From Parelaphostrongylus tenuis (Eukaryota > Nematoda > Chromadorea > Rhabditida > Metastrongylidae): a DNA stretch of 64,000 nt. The position numbers were made by a program, and so were the translations under genes. The DNA lies in NCBI GenBank assembly GCA_019055375.1, contig JAHQIW010002282.1, positions 1 to 64,000 on the forward strand, in the 5' to 3' direction. A model generated the notes under the pieces. It had not been told where the DNA came from. It ran no database searches and worked only from the letters and a program-made list of their open reading frames with translations. Below, piece after piece: positions 12,691-23,700 of the stretch; position 1 is the first letter of the stretch; each line of letters opens with the position of its first letter.

Positions 12691-14647
12691 TATAGGCACT
12701 CACAGCGTCTAGCATGTTTGAACGGCTCGGACCTTCGAAACAGTCCCATGACTGAGACTCGAAAATATGAACATTGATAAATCAGATGGACCCGGTCACA
12801 TAATTACAAGAACATCTGATAAGTTCACAAAAAGAATACTGGATTTAAGTTCGAGAAAACACGACTCCCTCTGGTCCCTCCCCCTTCGACGAGCATCCTG
12901 AAATGGGTGTCGTGTACATCACCATGTTCAAAAGATACCGCCACCATGTACAACAACTGCGCGAAAGAGGAACGAATGGAAATTATGCTGAGGCACGTAC
13001 TGTGATCCAAGTATATAGGTATATCACTGATTACAATATATTATTTGATCCAATTGTATAGAAAAAGTCCGTCACCACTATTGTGCACATTATGCACTCA
13101 TGTAAAGCTTACGGATAAGCCAATGTCAACGAGAAATCAATTAACTAAAACTTTTCAGACTTTATTTTCGCTATTTTCTCATGATGGAATTATTATGATC
13201 TTAACGCTTTCAAAATTCTCTAACGTCTTCTTGTCACTTAGGCAGACAAGATTGAGAATTTCTGAGCTGACAATGTGTGTCTCTGTAGTATTCATGCTTT
13301 TTTTTTTGATTTTCAATGAAATGCAATACATAGTCGGAACTTCAAAGGGCAATTTATTGATGATATACGAAAATATAGCGTGTGCAATATAGTGGTAAAG
13401 GTGCCATGCGATTAAGTTTCGGTCTTTGGTAATCCCAGTCACTTAGTGAATCAAGTTGTTTATCCTTTCTGAGTCGACTAATCGGTGTTTATCCTATCTG
13501 ACTAGTCGAAACACGGACTAAATAATGTGGTAGGAGAACATTAATCTTTCAAATCACATTTACAATTGATCGTCTCTGAGATAGAACGAAATAAATCGAA
13601 ATTAGTAATCCAATTCACGTGCTATCAACACCTGGAGTTACTTTTCTAATTAGACATCAAAGTGGCCTGTCACTACAAACAGCTTAAAATTTCAGTTCAT
13701 TTTTCTAGTGCTACGATCGGTTTTCTTGGAATCACACGAAATTGCCGATTGCGAGGACGTTCCGAGCTGTTCATAACATGTACCACCCACTCTTGTTAAT
13801 TGAGTAGAAGTTCGAAACAGGTTTCCTTTGGGAGAAAGACTTTCGAGATACCCATGACATTGTCATTTGCCCTTACTTGAGTTTTCATAGAAGTGAGAAA
13901 ACATCAATGATTCAATTAAGGCAACTGAAAGAAGGGATTAAATTGCGTTTTTTTTTGCGCTAGAAGCCGTTTCCCACTTCTTTTACATAATTTTTTTCCC
14001 CATTACGACCAGATTAGCCTTCCAATTTTCCCTGCCTCTCGTTCTTCTCTTCTTAATCGAGCCATGAATGCGCACTGCCAGTTCTATTTCTCATCACCCA
14101 TTACAAATCCACAATATTACATAGCAATTTGAGAGGTTTTTTTTTTTGCTATTTTCAATTCTACTATCAAACAAGAAAAAAAAATGAGGGAGAGACCGTA
14201 GGTTATGAGGATGTGGTTCACTAGTAGTGAAAAAGTAATTGCGGTTTATGCATTGTTATAGCACGGTGTTCAATTATGGAATATAATTTCGAATAAATGT
14301 GGCTTTGTTATACATGATTTCAATTTCCCGTTTTGTTGCTGATGACGCATCATTTGCTGTGCGCCTTTGGACCGCCAAAAAGCCGCAGTTACTTTTGCAC
14401 CACTTTAATAAAATGGTCTCTGTGGTATCACCTCCGCTAGCCATAGTATTGTAATAAATACTGCTGCTAACGACTCCGTATTTTCATAGGAATGATCTAT
14501 CATCCCCATTTTGAGAATTACGCAAGCTTGATGGCTGTCAGTTTGATTGGGTTTACACAGCAATATGCGCATGCTCGAACAAACCTGTTAAAAGCTGGTG
14601 GTTGATGGCTATAACAGAGACATAACGAAGAATGAGTGATGGTGCAG
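12691..14647. other. No gene recognised
   Basis: AT-rich with T-runs near 13,300 and 14,140. No supported feature. Confidence 0.45.
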
Positions 14648-14760
14648 CGAAGGCCTCGACGGTGTAGTGGTAGTAAGCGCTCCTAGCATGGGTAAACGGC
14701 GGTTTCAACTCTCGTCTAAGGTCATATTTTTGCTCAGCACTTGATTCCTTAGGTCTACTC
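14648..14760 (+). repeat. tRNA-derived SINE head, decayed
   Basis: GGCCTCGACGGTGTAGTGGT and the CTCAGCACTTGATTCCTTAG tail match the 23.7-kb copy; the T-arm is altered. Confidence 0.62.
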
Positions 14761-14954
14761 GGGACCTGGCGTTTGCTTGTCGAGGAAGCTATTGAAATAT
14801 TCAGTCGATGCCGAGGTTGCTAGGTGATCGGCGCAGGAAACACACGATATGATCGGATGCCTATGAGATGAGAGATGAATGCGAGGGAACGACTCGAATG
14901 CTGCAAGCGCTTGAATCCGATCGCCCCAAATTGCGATGGCCGGTCGCACGAATT

Positions 14955-15260
14955 AGAAGGATACAGGATAAAGCTCTCGGCTTTGATCAATCCCTGAAGG
15001 ATGCGTCATGCATTCGTCCTCAATTTCTGACTTCGTCTGAGGTGACTGAATGCATATCTGGGTTTTACAATGACTCGTGGTGGCCTCCCGCAGTATCAAG
15101 TCAGTGCTGCTTATCCTCCCAGACAAGTTGGACAGTCTGGTACGGTTACCGACCCTGGAGGGATGGAAGCCTTGGTGACCCATGAGCGCGAGGCCGAACC
15201 ATCGACTTCGTGTGCGACGCGGAGCACCCTAACCACTGCGCCACATGCGTTCTTCTCTAA
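14955..15260 (-). mobile_element. tRNA-derived SINE, family 2 (best full copy)
   Basis: The minus strand begins CGCATGTGGCGCAGTGGTTA (A-box) with GATGGTTCGGCCTCGCG (B-box). It continues through a body with ACCACGAGTCATTG and GCATATCTG-like blocks and ends CAGGGATTGATCAA ... AGAGCTTTATCC. The last block recurs in at least five other places. Confidence 0.75.
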
Positions 15261-15289
15261 CGTAGAACAAAATCACGTCAGCCCGAAGA

Positions 15290-15690
15290 CTGCAGCGGTT
15301 TTCACCGGACTCATCCCCTTCCCCCTCTCCCCTGCCTCCAGCCGTTATCCCGCAGGTCCTGTTCGACAGGCGGGCGGGCGCGTCAGCTGCAGACGTCGAG
15401 AGTCGTCAGAGAACTAGAGGAGGTGACTGCGACGGGGGGATGCAGCTTCGTTCTCGTCTTCGACAACCGCGATTACTCACTCGCTGGTTCGGTCGTCGAT
15501 CCAGTCGTCCCCCGCCCCGGCCCCGTCAAATGCACTTTTTATCGACTTTAGGTCATCGACTATGACCTACTTCTCGAGGATCGAGCCGCTCTGACGTTCC
15601 GCTCGTAACGAGAATTCAATCGCCTCCCGCCGCCCACGCACCGAACAACACACTGCATCGGCGGGCTGTCGCCGCCATTTTGAGTCACAG
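15290..15690 (+). promoter_or_regulatory. GC-rich island, possible promoter
   Basis: Clearly more GC- and CpG-rich than its surroundings (CGGGCGGGCGCGTCAGC; CCCGCCCCGGCCCCGTC). It ends with GCCGCCATTTTG at 15,671-15,682, which resembles a YY1-type start-site motif, followed by TTTCTCAG. It lies 4.9 kb upstream of the first PLD exon found and on the right strand side. Whether it drives PLD is inference. Confidence 0.35.
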
Positions 15691-16010
15691 TTGAGTTTTG
15701 TTTCTCAGTACTCGCTAGACAGAGAAGTCAGTCACTCATCGCTTCTCCTTCGTTTTCCTTCCATTTTAACCCTTTGCGGGCTATTTTTACCCTTTCCGGG
15801 AGGGTATTTTAACTCTCAAAGTTCCAGAGGTCTTGTTCGCTTAGCAAAGCTTCTTATCCAGATTTTAAGTAGTCATTCGAGAGCTTAATTCTCGGGGATT
15901 CCGATACTTTCCTTGGTTTTTTAAATAGCCTTTGTAGTACGCTATAGTGGCAATAGTAAAATTTTTCTTCACTCTCGTCTTGTCTTATCTGCTCAGCGAA
16001 AGTCTGTGGA

Positions 16011-16261
16011 TCCAATAATGTGGAGTGCTGTGAAAAACATTTGCGTCAGCCGGGATTCGAACCCAATCTCACTCTCTCCGGGAGACCGTCCGACCGTCGA
16101 CGGTTGGCTGTTGGCAGACAACGCGTTATAGCGTAACGAAGAGTGCTCTGCAAAACGAGCGTCGGTGGTGCAACGGCTAGCTTACGCTTCCGGAAAGAAT
16201 GAGATCTGGGTTCGGATCCCGGCTGACGCAAATGTTTTTGCGCAGCACTCCACATTATTGG
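16011..16261. mobile_element. Fold-back element with tRNA-like arms
   Basis: Both ends read CCAATAATGTGGAGTGCTG as inverted copies. Just inside are tRNA T-arm-like blocks: GGGATTCGAACC on the left and GGGTTCGGATCCC on the right. A further tRNA-like A-box (GGTGGTGCAACGGCTAGC) sits near 16,160. It is probably two tRNA-derived SINEs in inverted order, not a tRNA gene. Confidence 0.75.
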
Positions 16262-16469
16262 GTAATCTTTAACATCATACCACTGCAAGTGGCAGTCAAA
16301 TAAAAAGAATTCAGTCTTTGGATAGCTTTTTATTGGACTACATTAAGCTCATTCGAGAGCCCAAATCTCGGCGAATTTGCATATCAAATTGGCTCTCGTA
16401 AAGGTTCTCATTGTGCACTGTGAGAGCGAGAATAAAACCACGTTTCACATCCGGAGTTTTCTTTGCCAA

Positions 16470-16830
16470 TACGAGTTATCACCTGTATCGCCTGTGGTAC
16501 CGTTGATCGTCGAGTGACTCGAGCGAGCACCAGCGACGCTTCTATTCTTCCCTATCGCGTGCAAGAGTATCCTGTGGGTCCTCCTAGCTCTAGGAGATCC
16601 GCCAGGCACCATGTCTTTCTTCTAGGCTTTTCGTGACAAAATCGAACCACCATCAAATCGGAGGTCTTCCTGTCGAGCGCTTGACATCCCGAGGAATCCA
16701 GTCGGTAACGGCTCTCGTCAATCGGTTGTCGTTGAAGCGCATTATACGTGCCCGGCCCACCTTATTCTCGATATCCTGCCGTGTTGAACGGCATCATTGA
16801 CCTTCGATCGATTGTGAAGGTCATATATAC
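16470..16830 (-). mobile_element. 5'-truncated RTE 3' fragment
   Basis: Antisense copy of the RTE 3' end: the same CGTTGATCGTCGAGTGACTC block, CCGAGGAATCCAGTCGGTAA and GGTGATACA-type tail as the 37-kb element, with more substitutions. It ends where the [14 protein letters not shown] part would begin. Confidence 0.85.
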
Positions 16831-17027
16831 ACAGAAAGTACACAGACTTGTAGAGAAAATCGCGTTCTATCAGAGTGGTGCAGAGAGCCGGAAGTATCTC
16901 CCGAAAAAAAAGGAAAAAATCGTTGTTGAGGAGCGAAAATCGCGTGCCACTGGTCATATCGATTATGCTGCTGTCCGCGAAGGCTCAAACTTACTCAAAC
17001 AAAGATGCATCAAACAGGCAGTCAAAG

Positions 17028-17317
17028 ATGTTGAGAGATGTGCAAAACTTTGATGTCAGATGGAGCTCGAATCCACATTTCGCCCTCATCGGGCGCTGAT
17101 ATCCAGTATCTGTCAGCGTAACTGGGATCAATTCCCGTGCGGCTTTCCAGGCCATACCGTTGACGGTTGGCTCCTAAGAATGATGTAATGTGGCATAGAA
17201 AGAGTGGTGGGAAACAGGCGTCGGTGGTGAATTGGTTGAGCACGCACCCCCGTAAAGAATGAAGTGCGGGTTCGAGTCCCGCGTGATGTTAAGGTTTTGC
17301 ACATCGCTTAACATCAT
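17028..17317. mobile_element. Fold-back tRNA-like element, related family
   Basis: Arms start GATGTGCAAAACTTTGATGT and end with the inverse. The right arm contains GGTGGTGAATTGGTTGAGCA (A-box-like) and GCGGGTTCGAGTCCCGC (B-box/T-arm). A complete cloverleaf is not obvious. Confidence 0.68.
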
Positions 17318-18984
17318 TGAGTATATCTGTAACATCGTGTCGCCGCTAAAAAGCGGTTAAACGAGGAGAATTCTTGTCAATCACGATATAATCACCGCAT
17401 TAGTGGGACTTCTCAAGCTTATTAGCGTCTAGAGGCTGTACTCATTCTCCTCCGTCGACTTCGTAGCTGCGGCGATACACAGGATCGAGTCCTTCTCTGG
17501 TTTGGCGTCATTCGGTCAAATCACCATTGCAAAGGGAAATCTTTCTGAGGAAGAAGAAGCAGTTGAAGAAATGTGGCCAGCTGTGGATTCAATCTCTGGG
17601 ACCTTTTCCCAGTTGACTGTTTATCCAACCGCGTAATCAGCTAGCGATTCTCCGTATACAATTAGACGCATTCTTGTTTGTCTCAGCCGTCAGCTGGATT
17701 CACCCGCTTTTTCCCAGCAGCAGTAGACTGATTTGCGTGAGCGTTCACATCCAGACACTCCTCTCTACGGACGCCCGTTCCCAGCACGGCAGGAGAAGGT
17801 TCATTAGTAGCGCATTGATTCTCCTGCGAAGTCGGTTTCGACTCATGAGACGACAGCTTTTCTCCGTGTAGCGAACAGGAAATGTGTAAAGATGTCTCTG
17901 TTATGGAGCTCTCAATTCTCGTCGCATATCTCATCGGGTCCCTCAGGAGTTTCATGCATCACGTCACGGGCCCGTTCCTAGCGGTTGTTGAACCATCCAA
18001 TACTTGTACACCTCGACTCACGTTCGCGTCACTTGATGGTCTAGGGTTAATTCTGATTAGGAGGGGATAAATGAAAAGCCGACTACATTTGCTGGAAAAG
18101 AACTTTTGATAGGAGTGATGATAACCGTTTAAAATCTGAGACTTGAGGCTATAGCCCTACGTCGTCGGTTTTTCAAATCACCCTTTTATAACGCTGTGAT
18201 TTCCCCACAAAAAATAGCGCATAAATCTCGCCGTGCAGAGCTCTTTCTTTGGACTATTCGTGATCATTCAATAGCGTAGCGCTCCCTGATGTCAGTGGTA
18301 TACTTATATCCTGAAAAGATCGATTCTCTGCAACGCAGCAGCTAAAATAAGCTGAATTCGATGTGTGAGAATGGACAGTCGAAGGCCAGTTCATGTGGTG
18401 GTGAGCGTGACAATCACGTGACTACTGAAGCAGTACTTCTCTACGCGTTATAGGACCGACCGTTCACTGATGGCGGCAGCCAACGCTTACGTGAATTCGC
18501 GTAGGACCTCGTTGCTCCCACGTGAATTCGCGCAGGATCCCGTTGCTCCCACGTGGGAATTCGACTTATCATCGGCTGTATTGAAGCTTATTTACCTGCT
18601 GCGTTTCAGAGAAACGGTCTTTTCAGGATATAAGCACAGCGTTGGAATCAGAAACGATTACGCTATAGAATGATTACTAGTAGTTCAAAGAAAGAGCTCT
18701 GTCCGGTGAGAAATATGCGTCTCTGAAGCCAAGAACTCTTCTATAGCAGCGTCGAAGAAGTCTTTTCGAGAACCGGCGACTTGGGGCTGTAGCCTCAAGT
18801 CTCAGCTTTCGATTGGTTACCAACACTCCAATGAAAACTTCCTCTCCAACAAATGAGATCGGTTTTTCATCTGTCCTCTCCTAATGAGGAAGAACCGGTT
18901 TAGCACTCAGGTCATCGCTTTGCCAACGCTCGTGTTTTGCGATGCTGGAGTTTTTCGAGCTGGTTTACTGATCTACCAAATTAC
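17318..18984. other. No gene recognised apart from a small tandem repeat
   Basis: Candidate region for missing 5' PLD exons. The frame at 18,470-18,673 (MAAANAYVNSRRTSLLPREF) overlaps the tandem duplication and is not supported. Confidence 0.4.
18491..18558 (+). repeat. Short tandem duplication with GTGAATTCGCG
   Basis: Two 34-bp units with GTGAATTCGCG and CGTTGCTCCCAC, plus a partial third (ACGTGGGAATTCG). Confidence 0.75.
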
Positions 18985-19135
18985 TGCTGCTATCCACCCA
19001 GTGAAATCTGGTGCCGATTCGCCGACCGCGGAGGGATGGAAGGCTTCGTACCCTTGGGGAAGCAGTATTGAACCATCGACCACTTGTGGCTGGCAACGCA
19101 CCGTTAACCACTGCACTAAACACGCCCTTCCTGAA
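18985..19135 (-). repeat. SINE family 2, head fragment
   Basis: Minus-strand tRNA-like head: AGTGCAGTGGTTAACGGTGC and GATGGTTCAATACTGC, as at 15.2 kb. Confidence 0.6.
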
Positions 19136-19524
19136 CTTGTAGCAGCCCATCGCTGTCCACGAATCCTATTCCAACGTCGACAAGTTCAGTACCAAATTTA
19201 CTCAGAGCACTGGAGGATAGAAGCAGTGGTGCATGACCGATTAGCTCACGTCATGGATATTTTTTTTTTGGGTGGAGACGGACTCGTGGTAGGTTATCGA
19301 TCAAATCCAGTATTTTCGGCTTTGCTTCTTGTAACTCGAAATGGATTCATCGCTCTGAATTGCCTTTGGGAACCGTTTTCAAAATGTTTTATAAGGTTTT
19401 GAAATCGTAGTATGTGTAGAATCAATCGGTTATCCAATTTCTCTCAAAAAAGTTGCAGTTTTTCTGGAAAATCCTCTCACCAGCTGCCCAGTACCTAAAT
19501 AGAATGGTCTGTCAGAGATCGCTC

Positions 19525-19772
19525 AAAATTCCAATATGCCTGATAATCATTATTTAGCCAAGCATGTCAGTGGTTTATCGAAGAGGGCTCACATGTGTTA
19601 GTGTGGGGAGTGGAGCACCCACAGAGATTAGCAAAAGACGAGGAAGGGTCACTGCCCGACTGACGAGATCGCAAGATCGAAGCACGTGTATCGGGCTCTA
19701 TAAGTCAGCCCTCCTTTAACAGACCACTGACATGCATGGCTCAAAAAATGATTATCAGGCATTTAGATTTTA
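19525..19772. mobile_element. MITE-like fold-back element
   Basis: The left end (CCAATATGCCTGATAATCAT, AGCATGTCAGTGGT) and the right end (the inverse, with GACCACTGACATGC and ATGATTATCAGGCAT) are terminal inverted repeats of about 60 bp. It contains GATCGAAGCACGTGTATCGG. No transposase. Confidence 0.82.
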
Positions 19773-19778
19773 TTTCTA

Positions 19779-19970
19779 CTATCGCTTAGAGCAACTTCTT
19801 GCGGTTATTTTGGTATATAACTTGTATATTGTTTTAAGATGGAAATGTGCCGAGAGTAAAGACGTTTGTTGGCTGCACACGAGAATCGTTTGAGGTTCAA
19901 GCGCTGTTTTCGCACCTAAGTGATACTCGTGTAGCATCAACAATCGTTTTTGCTCTCCGGACAGTTCCAT
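19779..19970 (-). pseudogene. mariner transposase N-terminal fragment
   Basis: Minus-strand frame begins [20 protein letters not shown], the same N-terminal motif as at 10.84 and 22.77 kb, then leaves the family sequence. Truncated. Confidence 0.7.
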
Positions 19971-20389
19971 CCTAGAATAAATTCATAAGTGTTATATATC
20001 AAAATAAATACAAAAAACTGCTCTATACGATAGTAGCAACAAAAAGTAAAATGCATAAAAAATAGTCAACAAAAAGGAAAAAATTCGAGAAATCTCTCGC
20101 CAACCCAGTAGCTTTTAGCTTGTGATTGGCTTTAGTTGTTTAAACCTTGGTGAACTCAACAGCTGTTTAATCTGAGATTCTCCAAGATGTTAATCATTTA
20201 AATTGAAAGCAAACATGAGAACTTTTTGGCTTGTTTAATGGAAGGAAATCAAGTTTGGAATGCGAAGAAATTTTCAGATGAATGGAGAGGCTGTCTCCTC
20301 GACTGTGGAGAAAAATCAACGCTATCAAGAAGAGGACGATAACACGGAGGTAATGTTCTCAGTGTATATAGAGTGGGTCTCAAAACAGG

Positions 20390-20500
20390 CGTCGATGCAA
20401 AGGACGGAGGACGCCCCCCCCCTTTCCGCAATTGGGTGAAATGCGGGTTCGAGTCCCGCTTGACGCAGAAGTTTTGCACGTCATTCAGCATCATTGGGTA
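20390..20500 (+). repeat. tRNA-like SINE fragment
   Basis: GCGGGTTCGAGTCCCGCTTG followed by AGTTTTGCACGTC matches the right arm of 17,028-17,317. It lies 110 bp before the first PLD exon found. Confidence 0.6.
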
Positions 20501-20613
20501 GTATTCCTATTCGTCCTATCCGGCAGTGTTCATCTGTCGGTGGATCATATCACCAGGAAAAAGTCCTTTCTGTGACAATCACATTGCTGTGAATTCTCTC
20601 TGTTCCGTTTCAG

Positions 20614-20710
20614 GATGATGACGATTACTCAACAGATGACGAAATTCAGTACTGTGATTGTATCGCATCTGTGCTTGCCCAGTCTATTCCTGGAGTACCG
20701 GGAAAGAAAG
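20614..20710 (+). CDS. pld-1: PLD exon 1 (first recognised)
   Basis: Acidic N-terminal segment beginning [15 protein letters not shown], after acceptor TTTCAG and before donor GTAGAG. It enters in phase 0 and leaves in phase 1, which fits the next exon. It is not homologous to a named domain. Its place in the gene rests on phase and proximity, so it is less certain than the PX exons. Confidence 0.7.
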
Positions 20711-23700
20711 GTAGAGAGATTTGTATGTTTTTGTAGTCATTCGACAGCTTGAGAACGCCTATTTTCTTACTAAGTTTGTCTTGTGGAAAGTTTTTTTACT
20801 ACACTAACGAAAAAAAATGTTTTGCAAGCAGAGTTCACTTTTTTTCGTTTATGTGCCTTTTTCCTCAAGATTTGAGGTTTTAGGAGAAAGCATCGCCATT
20901 GTTTGCTACATATGGCTTTATCGACGTCTCTTTCTATAATATTTTACCACATACTGGCGACAAAATTCGCTTTAATGACGATAAGAATCCAGATTTAATC
21001 AGAAAACTACCACAACGTCATTGTAGCCGCCGCGCGCCGCGCAGGATTTCAACGTCGTTCCCAACGTGTTAATATACTGTCAAATTCTTATCAACAAGCA
21101 AAACATAACTTTCGTCTCGAGTGTTTTCTTAAGACCACAGCTCAGATTCCAATATGCCTGGTAATAATTTTTGAGCCGCGCATGTCAGTTGTCCGTCAAA
21201 CAGGGCTGACTTATAGAGCCAAGTGTTTCGATCTTGCGATCTCGTCAGTCGGGCAGTTACCCTTTCTCGTCTTTTGCCAATCTTGTGTGGGTGCTCCAGT
21301 CCCCACATTATGAGTTAGCGACGACGAACTCGCAAGTTCGAAACACGTGTATCGGGCTTTATAAGTCAGCCCTCTTTGACAGACCACTGGCATGCGTGGC
21401 TCAGAAATGATTACCAGGCATGTTGAAATTTGAGCAAAACACATAATTGGCCTGTAATTTTTACTAGCGAGTACAAAATATAAGTCCAAGGATTCTTATG
21501 TCTGCAGTGCTTTTTGGCAGTGTTATTATGTTTTAAGTACACTTAAAAGAATTGGGTGGTAGGCAAAATTCGACCTAGATCAGGAGTTGAACCCGCGTTT
21601 ATCCGTACCGGATCGCGTGCTACCACTACACCATAGACGAATTTTTGCCTACCTCTCAATCATTTCGAGCAAAAATATATAGTTGGCTTAACTGAGGACT
21701 AGGACCAGTCAGTACTATGTAAGGATATTAAAATCAAAACTCCACATAAAAAATTTAAATCTCTACGCGACTCCCTAGAATTACCAATCCATAAACAAAT
21801 AACATCATATAAATTAGTATCACAAACACATAAGAATCCAAAAAATAAGCTATCCCGTCAAAAAAAGCTGTTAATAATTAACCCCTCAAGTACTAAAAAT
21901 AAAAACAATTTTGGATTATAAAAACATATCAACCTTGAAATCAAAAACTTATTCAAAGCTAATTTATACGCCTTTCAATTACAAATTAAACATTCTTCAA
22001 TTAAACTATTATAGCAATATGACCATCAATGTACAAACACAAATAAAAACAACCAAATCAATAATTAAAATGATATTTCATCAAACGCAGTAAATTAAAA
22101 AAATAACCCCCCCCCCCACATAACACATGCAATCCGTGAAATTTTGCTGACAAATAAAAAGTCCTACCATAAATTCCATCTGAAATAGAAAATCTAGCTT
22201 CTTTATATTCTATTGATTGCACAAATGTAAAATAAAAAGCTAAAAGACAAGTTAATACCATACTATCAGTACAATTTTTATTACACAATAATCTATGATG
22301 AGCCCACGTAATTAGGTAAAGGCACATTACATAGATATTTGCAAAAATAGTTCCATTAAAGTAGTCTTGGAGACTAGTTTGTGTAGGAAATCGAAAGAAT
22401 TCATTAGGGATATTTCTCAACATTTAGGGATTATTCCATACGAATCAGTCTTCGATACGCAAGCGCAAGCACGTCGCAGAGGATATTGGATTCCTGGAGT
22501 TCCAGTTAACGCAAAAATTGTCAACGTCGAGAGGAACACCGACAGGAAGATACATTTGATCAATACGCTGTTGTATGTTTATTATTTATGCATCTAGTTT
22601 TCTTTTTGTTCACTATCTTAATAGGTCGTTCCATGAGCTTTCGCACAAAGGCAATATACACCAAATTCATTAGCCAGAAGTAATTAAAATTGCATGATTT
22701 CGGTCTCGTTAAATTACGCATTTTCTTACGAACATTTTGGCATTAAGCTTGTCTAAACTTCCTTCAAGATGGAGCTGTCTTGGGAACAATCTCGCTTGCT
22801 ACGCATGCACAAATGGCGCGTAGGTGAAAATGCTAGTCAAGCAACGCACAAGATCAATGGAGCTTTCTTTGGACGGCTCGAGCACTACTGAGCCTCCAGA
22901 CTGTTCTATCCCGCTTTGAACCTCGCGAACGACTTCCTAGCTGTCCTTTGTGTAGCTGTATCATCGCCCCAAGCTCCGTAAATCTTATGCGTCGCTTCAC
23001 TAGCATTTTCCTCTAAACGCCATTGGTGTAAGAGTAGCAAGCGAATTTGTTCCCACTTCACCTTCGTCTTAGAGCAAATATAGACAAGTTTTAGATCAAA
23101 ATAACTCTGTAGTCCGACTCTCTTTAAACCTTGACATTTGTCAAGAAATAATTTTTTTTTTTTACAAACTACAAGCTGTCCTTTTCCTTATTTAAAACTT
23201 GCACGAGGTTAGTACGTCTCTATTCTCAGAATTTGATAACTAATGTTTCAGCGACCCCGCCTTTGTCAAAGCTTTTTCAATAGCTATATGGGAGAAGTCA
23301 CCGGTCTTATGTAAGACACACTCTTAGAAGTCCTCTTATCTTCGGCGCTTTCTCACTATGTGTCACATAAGGCCAGTGACCTCTCCCATATATATAAGCG
23401 TTAAAAATGCTCTCACGAAGGCGTGCTCACCGAAACATTGACCGTTTGATTTTGAGAAAGAAGGCGCAAGAACAATACGAAAAATACTCTCTACCCTGAT
23501 TAATCAGTTGAGTCCTCATTCCTTCGAACTCAACCGTTGAAGTCAATCGTATAAAGAAGCTAATTTAAGAATCGAGGAATTAGAAAAACTGTCAGCTCAG
23601 CTGGGTTTATAAAGCGAAATCGCATACCCGACCAAACCTGTCAAAGGTTGGTGGCTGATAGCTAACATTGAGATGTTGAAGAATGAGTGGTCGGGTAAAC

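Larger units (their letters stand above)
21720..22330 (-). pseudogene. NUMT: nuclear copy of mitochondrial cox3-trnT-nad4
   Basis: An AT-rich block in the PLD intron between exons 1 and 2. On the minus strand it encodes cytochrome oxidase [17 protein letters not shown], then [17 protein letters not shown] and a MKYHFNY-like segment. After a small deletion the cox3 C-terminus (FVCVYWW-like) follows, then a T-arm-less mitochondrial tRNA-Thr (about 21,957-22,015), then the start of nad4 ([20 protein letters not shown]). This is the gene order of rhabditid and strongylid mitochondrial genomes. It has stops and a deletion and is not expected to function. It shows transfer of mtDNA into the nucleus. 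Confidence 0.92.

Noticed and set aside
18470..18673. MAAANAYVNSRRT frame as the first PLD exon
   Set aside because: It overlaps a tandem duplication and has no donor that gives phase 0 into 20,614.
22058..22423. 121-codon minus frame as a nuclear gene
   Set aside because: Its sequence is mitochondrial cox3 with a deletion; it belongs to the NUMT.
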